Of a stretch of 64,000 bases of DNA, positions 20,399 through 31,367 are shown one piece after another. The stretch comes from Leishmania infantum JPCM5. Taxonomy: Eukaryota > Euglenozoa > Kinetoplastea > Trypanosomatida > Trypanosomatidae. The position numbers were made by a program, and so were the translations under genes. Position 1 is the stretch's first letter. The number at the start of each line of letters is the position of its first letter. Location: positions 280,928 to 344,927 of the forward strand of contig NC_009405.2 of NCBI RefSeq assembly GCF_000002875.2, in the 5' to 3' direction. The notes under the pieces were generated by a model. That model was given only the letters and a program-made list of their open reading frames with translations, was not told the DNA's origin and searched no databases.

Positions 20399-21370
20399 AT
20401 GACGTCTTGCGCAGCACTGCTCTTCCACAACTTTTTGTGGGAGCCGTGCGGCCTGTCCATGAAGGGACAGACAAACACCCCGTCTGTGCAGGTTGCGAGT
20501 GGCGTCAACCCTGGCGCGGATGTTGGCGCACAGCTGGGCCCCCGCGCGTATGTGCAGCGGCTGAACCGCACGATCCGGCGCCACCTCGTTGCGCGTGATC
20601 GCTTCAATGCCGACCATCACGACATTTGCATGTACATTGAGCGCTCAAAGAATGAGAACATTGTTGTCTATCGGGCGAACTTGATTGACTCGAAGACGGG
20701 TGAGCCCGTTGAGAGCGGCGCCCACCAGTCCGACTGCAGCTTCAAGACCTCGGATCCGCTGCACGCGTACTGGATCAAAATCAACCCCGAGCACGTGGCT
20801 CGTCGCCGCGCTCGTGGTGAGCTGGAAGATACTTGCGAGCTCAACATGATTGAGCGGAAGCTTGCGTACGGGTGCAAGGCTGTCGTGATCAGCAAGGATA
20901 GATTTTTCAGCGAGGTGCTGCCCGACAAGGCGTCCCGCACTGCTGCGTCAAAGAAGAAGATGGAGGCAATCGAACTTCTGTTCGAGGAGGTGCAGCCGTG
21001 CGTGTGCAACTTTGCAGCTCTCTCTTCGTGGCCGGTCTGGATGCTGCGGTTGCCTCCGCTGGTGGAGGGCAAGGACACGGCGGCCAGCGTGGCGCTCAAC
21101 ACAGACAGCGAGGCTTCTCCGTCTCCGCACGGTGGGGGCGCGCAGTTGCTGACGGCGGATGGTGAGGCTGAGGAGCATGCACTGCCGACGAGAAACACGG
21201 TCGTGGCGATGGTGACGATGATCGCCGGGAAGCTCAGTGTTCTGCAGAAAGTGTACGTGAAGAGCATCGAGCCAAAGCACTTTTATCAGCTGCCGAAGGT
21301 GGAGCACATCGAGGTGCACGGTACGTCGCTCGCGACGGGTGAGTCCACCTACGAGAAGCTCACGAGATGA
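20399..21370 (+). CDS. DUF4833-like protein 2 (323 aa, or 303 aa from the inner start)
   Basis: A paralogue of the gene at 17458. The shared blocks are RFNADHHDICMYIERSKN, a VVYRANLID segment, DPLHAYWI, ERKLAYGCKA, WPVWMLRLPPL, and the C-terminal VYVKSIEPKHFYQLP followed by HIEVHGTSLATGE. The low-complexity insert is shorter than in paralogue 1. The start is uncertain: ATG 20399 gives MTSCAALL with a 7-nt leader after the splice site, while ATG 20459 gives MKGQTNTPSV with a 67-nt leader. The paralogue's N-terminus is intermediate in length. The family's function is unknown to me; the likely location is cytosolic, as no targeting signal is obvious. Confidence 0.8.
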   Translation: MTSCAALLFHNFLWEPCGLSMKGQTNTPSVQVASGVNPGADVGAQLGPRAYVQRLNRTIRRHLVARDRFNADHHDICMYIERSKNENIVVYRANLIDSKTGEPVESGAHQSDCSFKTSDPLHAYWIKINPEHVARRRARGELEDTCELNMIERKLAYGCKAVVISKDRFFSEVLPDKASRTAASKKKMEAIELLFEEVQPCVCNFAALSSWPVWMLRLPPLVEGKDTAASVALNTDSEASPSPHGGGAQLLTADGEAEEHALPTRNTVVAMVTMIAGKLSVLQKVYVKSIEPKHFYQLPKVEHIEVHGTSLATGESTYEKLTR

Positions 21371-24122
21371 ACTGTGTCACGTCCACCAGCCGGTGCAAGG
21401 AGAAAGGGGGCACTGCGACGCATGTCCTTGCACATGCGTATAAGAGAGCACGAGCGCAACCATTCATCGACCTCCCTTCTCTCCGTCCCGTCCTCCCTCT
21501 CTGCGCGCTTCTCTTTGTTCGTTGAATTCTGACATGACTCGTGCTCTCAACAGCACCGGCCCCCCTCCTCCCAACAACAAAAATCGAAAAGCAGCAGGGA
21601 GGTGCGTTGTGTGTGTGTGTGCGCGTGCGTGCCTGTCGCATCCTGCGATGGCGGGAGGGGTGCGAGTATTGCCCCGCCGACATTCATGAGCGACGCATCA
21701 ACGCTCCTCGCTCCCTTCGGCTGCAGCACCACACGATACACGTCCATCTATCAAGCTCGGTGAGAGTGGGAGAGAGAGTGGAGGTCCCTCCCTCCCTCCC
21801 TCCACGTCTCACTCTCACTCGTACCTCTCTCTCTGTCTCCCTGCAGGTATGTGTCTTTGCTTCTGCGTTAAGCCCCCCTCCCCTCGCCTCTATATCTCTG
21901 TGCGTGTGTGTGGTCCGTGTCGCCGAATGGCACGCCGTCGTCAAGCGCCAGCATGCGCGCAAGGCGATCCCTCTCTCCCTTTTCTCTCTCTCTTTCCACG
22001 CTACGGCAGCGACATTTTGCCGCTCTACCGCTCTTTCCTTTTCGGTCACACTCCTGTGTGACGCATGCATCATCGGTGGCCATCACGACGTGCCGCATCG
22101 CCCCCCCTCGCTCTCTTTGAAAGGCTGTTTCTCTGGCGCTCCGGGCTGGGGGCCTCGTCGCGACAGTATTCGGCGACCCAACACGTTTTCCCCTCTTTGT
22201 TTTCTGTCTTGCAGCGCACATATCGGCATGTAGCTCATGCCCAGCCTCATGTGTCTGTCTTTCCCCTGCAGAGGTCTTGTGTGCACGTGTGCCAATGCGT
22301 GTGTGTTTGGATCGCTCTCGATCGTGCCGTGCATGCTGTTGTGTAGTCGATGAGACAAGAGCTGCCATGCACACCACAGAGAGACATGCCCGCACACGCA
22401 TCTGGCTCAGATAAGCTTTCTAATGATGTGGAGGAGGAAGAGGTAAGCGGAGCGGAGGCGGTGCTTGTGGCGTCGCTCATTCGCGTATTCACCATCTGAG
22501 TGCGCGCGGTTGTCTGCTTGTGCGTGTCTCTGTCTGTGTGCCACTCGCTCCGGTGTACCGCTCGATCTTCCCCTCCTCTCTCTCTCCCGCGTTCTCGGTC
22601 TTGGCGATTGCTGCAACGCATACCTTTTCCCTTCCGCCTCCCTCGATAGAGCGGGCGGAGAAAGAAGCGACAACGAACAGAAAGGACTGTCGATGTTTCT
22701 CATGCGCCATTTTTTTTGTTTGTGCGCTTCCACCACCACCACCTGCTCCTCCGCCGCACGCGCTCACGCTCTCCCTCGCTTTGGCCCCATCTCTCCCGTG
22801 ATTCACTGGGGTGGCGGTGCTGCGTTCAGACAGCCGTCCACCCACCCACAGCTGTGCGCCCTTCCATCCATTGTAGGGGTGGGCACGCCTCCGTGCGTTC
22901 GTGCATGTTTCTCTCAACGAACATGCGGAAGAGGGCTGATGAAGTGTCACGAGAGAGGGCGAGCGAGCGAGCGAAGATGAGGTGGATGATGCTGGACGAA
23001 GGAGAAAAGAGAAGAGAGCCGCCGCCAGCACACCGAATGGGCTTGCGTTTTGTATGCCACGACGACTGCCGTTGGTTTTCGCTGCTGCTCCTGATGCCCC
23101 TCCCCCCAAAACACACACCGACTCGCTTTCTGTCTCTTGCTGTACCAGCAACTTGACGTCGCTCCTCTCTCCCTCTATCGCCACTATTGGTTACCTTTTT
23201 TCTTTGTTCGGCTTGCGTTCCCGGTGGTTGAAGCCGACAGTGTGGCCTTCTCTCCCTCACGCGCGCGCACACACACACACACACGCAGCTCTCTCGCACT
23301 TTTACTTTCCTTTTGCCTTCGAATGGTGTGCACGAGTGCTCTTGGTCTTGCTTAGCTCGCTGCGCCGGGCTTGAGGGGCTATACCGCCCAGATCCAACAC
23401 GCCTTCAGTTGCACACCCGTATGCCGCCATGTGATCATCCGCGTCCTCAATGCCAACTTGTAGGTGCACACGGGCATACACGCGCATCTACATGCTTCCC
23501 ACACTTTGCGGGACGGCACTGGTGGGCTTCCTCATGCTTCAATCACTCATCTTCCCCACACGATATCCTGCCTCTGCGTCTCTTCCTTGTTTCTCTCTTC
23601 CTCTTTGGCCTTTGCCGCCGCCTCCCCCCCCTTTCGCCTGCATCTCTCGCACCGTTTTAGTCGGACGCAGAAGAAGAGAACATAGGCTCACGCAAGACGG
23701 GCGCGCACCATCCGCCAGCACGACAGCTTCTCTCATCGACTGCCCCCAGCCGTGCCGTGCCCCCCATCCTACATCTCGCCGTCGTATACACACTCACACG
23801 TGCCTCAGCGAAGCTATCTATATTTGTTCGCCTTAAGTAGCGCCGTCCTTAAGCAGACTCTCACACACACACCCACACGCACCCACACAGACGCGTGTAG
23901 CCGTAGGACGCAGCAGAAAAAGCAGCAACATCCGGCAAGCGCCCCCTCCCTCCGCCCCACCCGCTCTCGCGCCACGCACGCACGCACACACACGCACACA
24001 CACACACACACACACGCAGCGAGGAGCGATCGCAGCAGAGGCGCCAGAAGCTAAGACGGCAGAGCGGTTAACGCGATTAAGCTAAGCAAGGCAGAGGCAG
24101 GTGCATTGCCATCCTCACCATC
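21371..24122 (+). other. Intergenic spacer
   Basis: 2.75 kb of low-complexity C/T-, TG- and CA-rich sequence (TG 21608-21630, CA 23264-23286 and 23860-24017). The open frames are Ser/Cys/Leu/Arg-rich and overlap one another on both strands without coding character. Confidence 0.75.
23940..24019 (+). promoter_or_regulatory. Candidate spliced-leader acceptor for MetAP2
   Basis: An AG-free CT-rich then CA-rich stretch (78 nt) ends at AG 24018-24019. The predicted 5' UTR is 103 nt. Confidence 0.5.
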
Positions 24123-25520
24123 ATGCCACCAAAGATGTCTGCGAAAAACAAGCAGCAGCCCAAGCAGCAGGGCGGCAACAAGAAGGGCAAAGGCAGCAGC
24201 CAGGACGGCGACGACTTTGACGCGATGCTGGCGGCAGCCGTGAACGCGTCCAAGGCGGACGCGGCCAAAAACCACAGTAATAACCATCAGGGTAAGCGCA
24301 GCAGCAACGGGAATGGTACTGCACCGGCCAGTAGGAGCCTCGCCGCGGACGAGCCAGTGGTGCCGAGCTCGGCCGATCACCCGGAGAATCCCTACCCGAA
24401 GACGGCGGATGGCTATCCGCGGCAGACGTGGCCGGAGCCGACGGTGCTAGTGTCGAAGCAGTTTGCTGCTGGTCAGTTTCCGGCCGGCGAGATCGTCGAC
24501 CACCCTGGTGAGATGAACAACTTCCGACGCAGCAGTGAGGAAAAGCGGGCGTTGGCCCGCGCGAGTGAGCAGCAGGTGCAGGAGATGCGCGAGGCGGCCG
24601 AGGTGCACCGCCAGGTCCGCACCTGGGCACAGAGCTGGATCAAGCCAGGCCTATCACTGATGCTCATGACCGATCGCATCGAGAAGAAGCTGAATGAGCT
24701 GATTGGCAAGGACGGCATCCTTCGGGGACAGGCTTTCCCGACGGGATGCTCGCTGAACCATGTCGCAGCGCACTACACACCCAACACCGGTGACGAAAAG
24801 GTCGTTTTGGCGTACGATGATGTCATGAAGGTCGACTTCGGCACCCACATCAATGGCCGCATCATCGACTGCGCCTGGACGGTCGCCTTCAATCCGATGT
24901 TCGACCCGCTGCTGCAGGCCGTGAAAGAGGCGACGTACGAGGGCATCAAGCAGGCGGGCATTGACGTCCGTCTCGGCGACATCGGCGCCGCCATCGAGGA
25001 AGTGATGGAGTCGCACGAGGTGGAGATCAACGGCAAGGTGCACCAGGTAAAGAGCATCCGCAACCTGTCCGGCCACAACATTGCCCCCTACATCATCCAT
25101 AGCGGCAAGAGTGTGCCCATCGTGAAAGGCGGCGAGCAGACGAAGATGGAGGAGGGGGAGGTGTTTGCCATCGAGACCTTCGGCTCCACTGGACGCGGCT
25201 TCGTGAACGAGGATTTGGAGTGCTCCCACTACATGATGCGGCCCGGTGCAGAGGTGATGCAGTTGCGCTCGGAGAAGGCGCAGCAGCTGCTGAAGCACAT
25301 CCACAAGTCGTACAGCACGTTAGCGTTCTGCCGCAAATGGCTCGACCGCGACGGCTTCGATCGTCACCTCATGAACCTGAACCGCCTGGTCGATGAGGGC
25401 GCCGTGAACAAGTACCCGCCGCTGGTGGACGTCAAGGGCAGCTATACAGCTCAATATGAACACACCATCTACCTCGGCCCAACCGCGAAGGAGATTCTTT
25501 CCAAGGGAAGCGACTACTAG
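24123..25520 (+). CDS. MetAP2: Methionine aminopeptidase 2 (M24 metallopeptidase, 465 aa)
   Basis: It removes the initiator methionine from nascent proteins in the cytosol. The full catalytic domain is present, and the five metal ligands fall at the spacing of human MetAP2: Asp238 (VDFG), Asp249 (IIDCA), His318 (LSGHN), Glu351 (AIETFG) and Glu446 (YEHTIYL). The active-site His217 (AAHYTPN) is also present. The pocket histidine equivalent to the fumagillin target is therefore retained. The N-terminus (residues ~4-26) is rich in Lys and Gln, like the polybasic ribosome-associated extension of type 2 enzymes, which separates it from type 1. The length is close to the usual 430-480 aa. It is followed by a SIDER-like repeat in the presumed 3' UTR. 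The call is secure. Confidence 0.97.
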   Translation: MPPKMSAKNKQQPKQQGGNKKGKGSSQDGDDFDAMLAAAVNASKADAAKNHSNNHQGKRSSNGNGTAPASRSLAADEPVVPSSADHPENPYPKTADGYPRQTWPEPTVLVSKQFAAGQFPAGEIVDHPGEMNNFRRSSEEKRALARASEQQVQEMREAAEVHRQVRTWAQSWIKPGLSLMLMTDRIEKKLNELIGKDGILRGQAFPTGCSLNHVAAHYTPNTGDEKVVLAYDDVMKVDFGTHINGRIIDCAWTVAFNPMFDPLLQAVKEATYEGIKQAGIDVRLGDIGAAIEEVMESHEVEINGKVHQVKSIRNLSGHNIAPYIIHSGKSVPIVKGGEQTKMEEGEVFAIETFGSTGRGFVNEDLECSHYMMRPGAEVMQLRSEKAQQLLKHIHKSYSTLAFCRKWLDRDGFDRHLMNLNRLVDEGAVNKYPPLVDVKGSYTAQYEHTIYLGPTAKEILSKGSDY

Positions 25521-25896
25521 GCGTGGGGCGCTGTGGCGAAGGGAAGGGCGCACAGGGGGCTCACAGAGAGCGAAGAAGGAGCTGCATGTATGGGGGGGGA
25601 GAGGGATCGAAGACGATACGAGCGCAGATCCCGGTGGTGAGGAGGCGGCGTGTGTGCGTCTGAGCCCTCTCTCTCCGTCACTTGTACGCCTTCGCCTTGT
25701 CTCTGATCCCGCTGCCTTTTCGTTTCTCCTGATCGCTAGTGACCCCCTCCATCACGTGGCGGATACCGTGCTCTCTGTTTTTGCCTCACATTGCCGCTTT
25801 CCCACGGTATGGATGCCGATGATGCCGGTGATCTATGAGGGCTCTTCCTGACTATTCGAAATCCATCCTCCATCCCCCGGTGATGACATCTGAAGC

Positions 25897-26503
25897 CGGG
25901 CGTGGCACACACACCCCTCTCAGCGCGTGGCACCTCAGGGACCAGTGCACCCACGTTCTCTCCGTGGGAGAGCCAGGCAGCCCCCTCCCCCATCCCCTGC
26001 CAAGTGCCGAGCCGCTTCTGGTGGTGACGGGTTCAGGCGCCTACGCCGCAGGGGGGAGGGTTCAGAGCGATGTGTCGCTGCTGGTGCCGGCGGTGGCGTC
26101 CTGGATGACGTTGCATCGGAGTGGCCCGCGACAGCGAGGCAGATCTGTATCCATCCACATGATGGGCAGAGCGTCATCGTGACCCGAGCGTCCCCCACCC
26201 GGCCCGGCCCTCACACCGCCCACTGGTGTTGGTGGGGTGCCCGAGCGCCACCGCGAGGGGGATGCGTCCGGTGGCGGCCGGCATGGTGGGCGCGGCTGCG
26301 CGGCGCCCCGCGAAGCGTGGGCTGTGGGCGTGGGCGGGGGCGGGGGCCGTGCTCTCCGATGGCTGGGTCGGCGCGTTGCTGTGGCGCGTGTGTGTCCTAC
26401 GGCTGCCATCGGCCCACGCAAGGTTGGGTCTGTGACAGGGGCCGGAGGGAGAGGGTGTGGCAGTGGAGGGGCGGTTGGACGTCACGTTGTGCGGCACTGA
26501 AGT
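25897..26503 (+). mobile_element. SIDER-like degenerate retroposon, copy 2
   Basis: About 607 bp matching copy 1 (13715-14292) with only scattered substitutions, in the same orientation, about 380 bp downstream of the MetAP2 stop. It retains a 29-bp segment flanked by direct repeats GGTTCAG (26030-26036 and 26059-26065); copy 1 keeps a single GGTTCAG. No open frame of its own. The family assignment (SIDER2-type) is inferred from size, position and memory. In Leishmania, SIDER2 elements in 3' UTRs are reported to destabilise transcripts. Confidence 0.65.
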
Positions 26504-27915
26504 TGAACTCACCTTTACGAAGAGAATGATTTCGCAAGCGAAACTGTGGTCGGTGGGAGCGGGTGGAAAAGGCGGACTCATTTGGTAGCGGACACGCCGC
26601 ATCGGTACACTGCCTGAGGGTGAGGGGCGGGAGGGGTGAGATGTCGCGTTGATGAGCCCACTGCATTGAGAGGCAACACATGGCATGCTACCACCTCTGC
26701 TCCGTCCTACTCTCGGCCACTTTTCTTGTTCGCCATTGGGCTGCCCCCTCCGTTGCCACCACCACGTGGAACGTTCAGCGTAGCCCTCACCCGTATTTCC
26801 TGGTGCAGACGCCCAGAGAGTACGTCATGTCCGTTGCGTGTGCGTGTGTGTATGCTTGCTGTCGAGCTTCCGTTGGACGATCGTTCTGTTGCTTTCTTGC
26901 GCATCTTTTTTTCGTGTGGGTGAGTTCGGGAGTCGTAATGGCGGCACTGGCGAACGATCGAAGAGTGTCGCCTTCCCTTCGGTGGCCTTCTCTAATGTCG
27001 CTGCACGGCTCTGCTTTCCTTCCGCCCCCTCCCCGATTGTGCGCCATGAAGTCAGTCGTCCTCCGTCGGGTCCGAAAACGATGCTTGATTTTACCTTAGC
27101 ATTGGATGTGTCTCGGATCCACCACGCTGCGCCCGCACGCGGGTCGGCAGCTCATGCCACGTTTGCCCTCTTTCGGAAATGAAAACGTTTTCATGTTCTC
27201 TTCCCACCACCTATGCTGGCGACCGATGCCAATGTCTTCTGTGTTTCTGTGTTCACCCACGTCGTCCTCGTTGCTATCCCTCCTTCTCTGTCGCCCCGCA
27301 TCGTTGTTCGTTGCGGGGCCTTGCCTGGTTTGCTGCCGCAACATCCCCGTGCGTTGGTTGTTGTTGCTAGCTTCCTCCCTCCCCTCGGTGGTGTGCTGCA
27401 CAGTTCGAGCGATAGGAGGGGGAAGGCTGGAAGCGGGAGGAGGGGGACTTTAAGGCAGCAAGCATCTGTGCATGTGCGTGTGTGTGTGGGTGTGGCCCAG
27501 ACAGGGAGGGCGACTGCCAGGAGAGCGCTGGAGAGAGAGAGGGACTGGCTGGGGATGCAGCAAGTGCTTCTTACTACCGCATTCGTAAAGGTTAAAAGGC
27601 TCCAACTGATGCTTCATCAAGAGGCAAGGGTGGCGGTGGTGGTGGGCCAGTGCTGGCCCCCTGCTCCTCCCCTCCGACCAACGCGGCGCTTGCGAGAAGG
27701 GCGAGAGGGAGAGGGGGAGGGAAAAATGGGGCGGGGACGCGAGCCACATCTTCAGCAGTGGAGGCCGCGGCGCCCGCCCTCCTCCCTTTCTCAGCGGCGC
27801 TATCTCCGCTGCTTCCAGCGCCACAACAACTACAAGCCGGAAAACAGTTACCCACACACGCACGTGCGTGTAGCTCGCGACCGGAGGATCACGCACCTGT
27901 GCCAGTCTCCGAGAG

Positions 27916-28024
27916 CCGAAAATGGACTGCCGCTGCTGCCGCGTCCACAACTTCTATTCCCGTTTCTCTACCCGCTTCTCTTCGATATGGCGCGTACCCG
28001 CACACAAACACACGCGCACACCAG
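27916..28024 (+). promoter_or_regulatory. Candidate spliced-leader acceptor for the gene at 28189
   Basis: A 107-nt AG-free stretch contains the pyrimidine tract CTTCTATTCCCGTTTCTCTA and ends at AG 28023-28024. The predicted 5' UTR is 164 nt. Confidence 0.5.
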
Positions 28025-28188
28025 TCGCGTGTGCCGCTGTTGCTGTCCATCCCTCAACGCGTGCGACTCGCAGCGGCTTGTACGGGCCCTGGATACGATC
28101 TCTTAGCGCCGCTTCTCCGTCTCTGAAACACCGACAACGAAGCTGGCGCACGGCTGCGAGGGCAACAACGAGAAAGAAAAACTGACGG

Positions 28189-29148
28189 ATGATGCTCCGT
28201 CTCTCGCGCCGCCGTCTTGCCACGTCTATTGGCGGCTTCTCGTCCGCCGCCTTCACCGGAGACGACGGCGGCGCCTACGAGAGACGCAAGAGTGAGCAGG
28301 AGCGGCTGAAGCGCGATCATCAGCAGGAGGGCACGGGGGCGCAGGAACAGCAACCCCACAACGGTGGAGGTGATGCCCAGCACGCAGGCACACCTGTGTC
28401 CGCCTCGATGTCATCATCGTCCTTCTGGGAGGAGACGTGCTCCCCAAGTGGCTTTCACGGCACAAAGGGCAGCAGCAGTGGCAGCGGCAACGCTGCCTAT
28501 GCTGCTGAAGCCAATGCGCCCCTTGCCCGACCGACGATCGACACCTACCGCGCCATGACAGACAGCGAGCTTGTCGAAACGCTGCGGACCCGCGACGAGC
28601 AGATTCGCCAACTGCGTGCTATCTACGAGAGCTTCCACTACGACGCGGACAGGCACTTTCGAAAAATGATCTTCGACTACCACGACAAGACGATGCAGCT
28701 GTCGCAGGTGCACGGACGCATGCAGCAGGCCTCGCTGCAGATCAACCGCGAGGCCCTTTCGAAGATGCGTGATCAGCAGGATATGATGACACGCGACAAG
28801 CGCATCATCTTCACCATCTGCACGCTATGGACGCTTATCTTCTGGGTGTGGGTGCGCCGTCACTATGTGAAGCGGCGTGAGCTGGAGTTGGAGCCGCTGG
28901 ATGGGCGGGAGTGGGCGCAGATGAGCCCCTCCATCACCGGCGCTGGCAGCTACAACGAGAACGTTTTTGGCAGCAACAAACGCAATGCGCGTTTTACTGA
29001 GACGGCGTGGGAGCGTGAACTGCGCGAGCGCCGCGAGGCGCAAAACTTGCGAGAGCAGCAGGTCGCCCTTCTTCGGAACCAGATGGAGCTGCAGAAAGCC
29101 GTGGCAACACAGCGGGAGCAGCAGCAAGCGTGTGGTAGTGACTCTTGA
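28189..29148 (+). CDS. Predicted mitochondrial single-span membrane protein (319 aa)
   Basis: It starts with two adjacent ATGs (28189, 28192). The N-terminus MMLRLSRRRLATSIGGF is basic and amphipathic with no acidic residue, as in a mitochondrial presequence. Residues ~25-120 are low complexity. Residues ~125-200 are helical, possibly coiled coil (RDEQIRQLRAIYESF, KTMQLSQVHGRMQQA). A hydrophobic segment at ~205-222 (IIFTICTLWTLIFWVWV) is followed by the positive RRHYVKRRE. The C-terminal ~50 residues form another charged helix. The layout, presequence-coil-span-coil, suggests an inner-membrane protein. I do not recognise a family. It sits directly upstream of HGPRT without an evident functional link. 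Confidence 0.75.
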   Translation: MMLRLSRRRLATSIGGFSSAAFTGDDGGAYERRKSEQERLKRDHQQEGTGAQEQQPHNGGGDAQHAGTPVSASMSSSSFWEETCSPSGFHGTKGSSSGSGNAAYAAEANAPLARPTIDTYRAMTDSELVETLRTRDEQIRQLRAIYESFHYDADRHFRKMIFDYHDKTMQLSQVHGRMQQASLQINREALSKMRDQQDMMTRDKRIIFTICTLWTLIFWVWVRRHYVKRRELELEPLDGREWAQMSPSITGAGSYNENVFGSNKRNARFTETAWERELRERREAQNLREQQVALLRNQMELQKAVATQREQQQACGSDS

Positions 29149-30020
29149 TGCATGCGAGAGGAGGAGGAGGGAGGGATGTGCATGACGATAGTGCGCGAGT
29201 ACGTGAGGAGCTCTTTTTGTACATTTCTCACACGCCTCCGCCTCGTCTTATTTCTCCGTGGTCGATGTTACGGGCGGTCCTCTAGCTCTACCCCCCGCGG
29301 CCCTTCTCCAGCCGATGTGCGTGCGTCTGCCTGTGCGCGCATTACAGATCCGCAGCACGCGGGGCGAGAAGGAAAGAACAACAAGTGGAGGCAAGAGAGG
29401 CCACGAAGCGCACGCACGCGTGCGGGAAAGGATAGTTGTATCGATTGGGGCCCAGCGTCCCTCGCCCCGGCGGAGACGAAGGCCGAGGGAGGATGGAGGG
29501 GCGTCTCGATCTGCAGTATGACGCTGCACTCTCGTTTTTTTACGTCGCGCGTATTTTTCAGGATGCTTGGGCGCGTGTGCTCACTGCTGCGGTGCAGATG
29601 TGTGTAGCTTTTGCTTCCCTTCTCCTGACATTGCTCCATGCACACACACACACACACACACACACAGAAGACAGCTCACCGTATGGAGGCACTCGACGCG
29701 GTCCTGCTCTCACCATCTCCACGCCCTCTTTTCATCCGAATCTACATGGCTGCACATCACTGCTTCCTGCACGTGTGTCCACGTAATGCCACCTCATCCA
29801 TCATCGTAATCGTCGCCCCTCCTGACTGGACAACGGAATTCACGTGTGCGTGCACCCATAAATATACATTTAAGTCCACATCACAGCGACTCAACGATCT
29901 TGCTCGATCCCTTCTCCCTCCCTTCTTCCCTCTCTGTGAATCCTCGCTTACTCTCATGTGTATGGAAGCAACCATTGTCCATCAGACCCCACCTCTCTTT
30001 TCCTTTACCTTCACTATCCC
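29149..30020 (+). other. Intergenic spacer upstream of HGPRT
   Basis: 0.87 kb with a CA tract at 29639-29666. No gene seen. Confidence 0.75.
29887..29968 (+). promoter_or_regulatory. Candidate spliced-leader acceptor for HGPRT
   Basis: An 80-nt AG-free region contains the strong pyrimidine tract CCCTTCTCCCTCCCTTCTTC and ends at AG 29967-29968, giving a 52-nt 5' UTR. A second AG follows at 29984-29985. Confidence 0.55.
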
Positions 30021-30656
30021 ATGAGCAACTCGGCCAAGTCGCCCTCCGGCCCCGTCGGTGATGAGGGGCGGCGCAACTATCCGATGTCAGCCCACACCCT
30101 CGTCACACAGGAGCAGGTGTGGGCCGCCACGGCGAAGTGCGCAAAGAAGATTGCAGAGGACTACAGAAGCTTTAAATTGACGACCGACAACCCGCTCTAC
30201 CTGCTGTGCGTGCTCAAGGGCAGCTTCATCTTCACGGCCGACCTTGCCCGCTTTCTCGCCGACGAGGGTGTCCCGGTGAAGGTGGAGTTTATTTGCGCGA
30301 GCTCGTACGGCACGGGCGTGGAGACGTCGGGCCAGGTGCGCATGCTCCTCGACGTGCGCGACTCCGTGGAGAATCGCCATATTCTGATTGTCGAGGACAT
30401 CGTCGACAGCGCCATCACGCTGCAGTATCTGATGCGGTTCATGCTCGCCAAGAAGCCGGCCTCGCTCAAGACGGTGGTGCTGCTGGACAAGCCGTCGGGG
30501 CGAAAGGTGGAGGTGCTAGTCGACTACCCCGTCATCACGATCCCGCACGCGTTTGTGATTGGCTACGGCATGGACTACGCCGAGTCGTATCGCGAGCTGC
30601 GCGATATCTGCGTGCTCAAGAAGGAGTACTACGAGAAGCCGGAGAGCAAGGTGTAG
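30021..30656 (+). CDS. HGPRT: Hypoxanthine-guanine phosphoribosyltransferase (211 aa)
   Basis: It converts hypoxanthine or guanine plus PRPP to IMP or GMP in purine salvage, which is essential to these purine-auxotrophic parasites. The type I PRTase landmarks are present: CVLKGSFIF (pyrophosphate loop), ICASSYGTG (flexible loop), the PRPP motif VEDIVDSAITL with Glu125/Asp126 and catalytic-base Asp129, and a base-binding region around HAFVIGYGMDY. The C-terminus SKV is a variant type 1 glycosomal targeting signal, consistent with the glycosomal location known for the Leishmania enzyme. The length equals the known L. donovani enzyme. The ATG at 30021 begins MSNSAKSPSG, as expected. The related XPRT gene lies 2.2 kb downstream. 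Confidence 0.98.
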   Translation: MSNSAKSPSGPVGDEGRRNYPMSAHTLVTQEQVWAATAKCAKKIAEDYRSFKLTTDNPLYLLCVLKGSFIFTADLARFLADEGVPVKVEFICASSYGTGVETSGQVRMLLDVRDSVENRHILIVEDIVDSAITLQYLMRFMLAKKPASLKTVVLLDKPSGRKVEVLVDYPVITIPHAFVIGYGMDYAESYRELRDICVLKKEYYEKPESKV

Positions 30657-31367
30657 CGGTGACGAGCTATACCGCTCGTGTCGGTGGGAACACCTGCCCG
30701 CCTCTCTCCTTCTCTATGCGCGCTCTCACAGAAACGCACACCGACATGCCAACAAGCGTGCTCGTGGGCGATGGAAGGGGTGAGACCGCCGTAGCGACTG
30801 CGGCTGCGTACACAAGTGGAGCCGACCATACCACGCGCGGCCTTTTTCTTTTCTTCGTTCTCTAACTTCTTCTTACCCCATTTCGTGGCCTCAGCGGTGT
30901 TGCCACGGATTAGAGAGGAGGATAGATGGCGAGCGAGCCTGCGAGTGGGCGAGTGCAGGTGCGGGCGGGAGGCTGTATACGATGCCGCGACGCAGCACAT
31001 TAGCAGACCTTCTGCATGGGTCAGCACAAGGCAGGCGAAAGGCTGGGGTGGTGCTGTGGGGAGGGGCAGATGTGGCGCAGTGTCGTAAAGACTCGGGTGA
31101 GGGTGATGCTGAAGCGGGGCGACGAGTGAGGGGAACCGCGTATGCGGCGGCCATGACGCGCGTGTATGCGCCTGTTCATCCTGTCGCATCTGCGGCTCGA
31201 CTGAGCTGCGTCGTGCTTTGCTCCTTCATGTGATAGTTCTCCCGGCCACCCCTGTTTACGTGCGTTCTTTGCTGTCCCGCCGCCACCACTGCCTCTTGTC
31301 CCTTGCAAGTCCCTGCCGGTGTATTGCCCTCCCCCTCCCTCCTCTGTTCTCGCAATACTCGATCCCA

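Larger units (their letters stand above)
25521..28188 (+). other. Intergenic spacer with a SIDER-like element
   Basis: 2.67 kb. The second copy of the dispersed repeat lies at about 25897-26503. The rest is TG/CA- and C/T-rich. A 297-codon open frame at 27213-28106 is Arg/Leu/Pro-rich with no family resemblance and was not accepted as a gene. Confidence 0.75.

Noticed and set aside
23860..24017. CA-rich array considered as CRISPR or satellite
   Set aside because: It is a simple dinucleotide microsatellite without spacers or units, in a eukaryotic genome.
27213..28106. 297-codon frame in the spacer before the gene at 28189
   Set aside because: The composition is Arg/Leu/Pro/Ser-rich, it overlaps frames on both strands, it resembles no family, and it overlaps the acceptor of the next gene.
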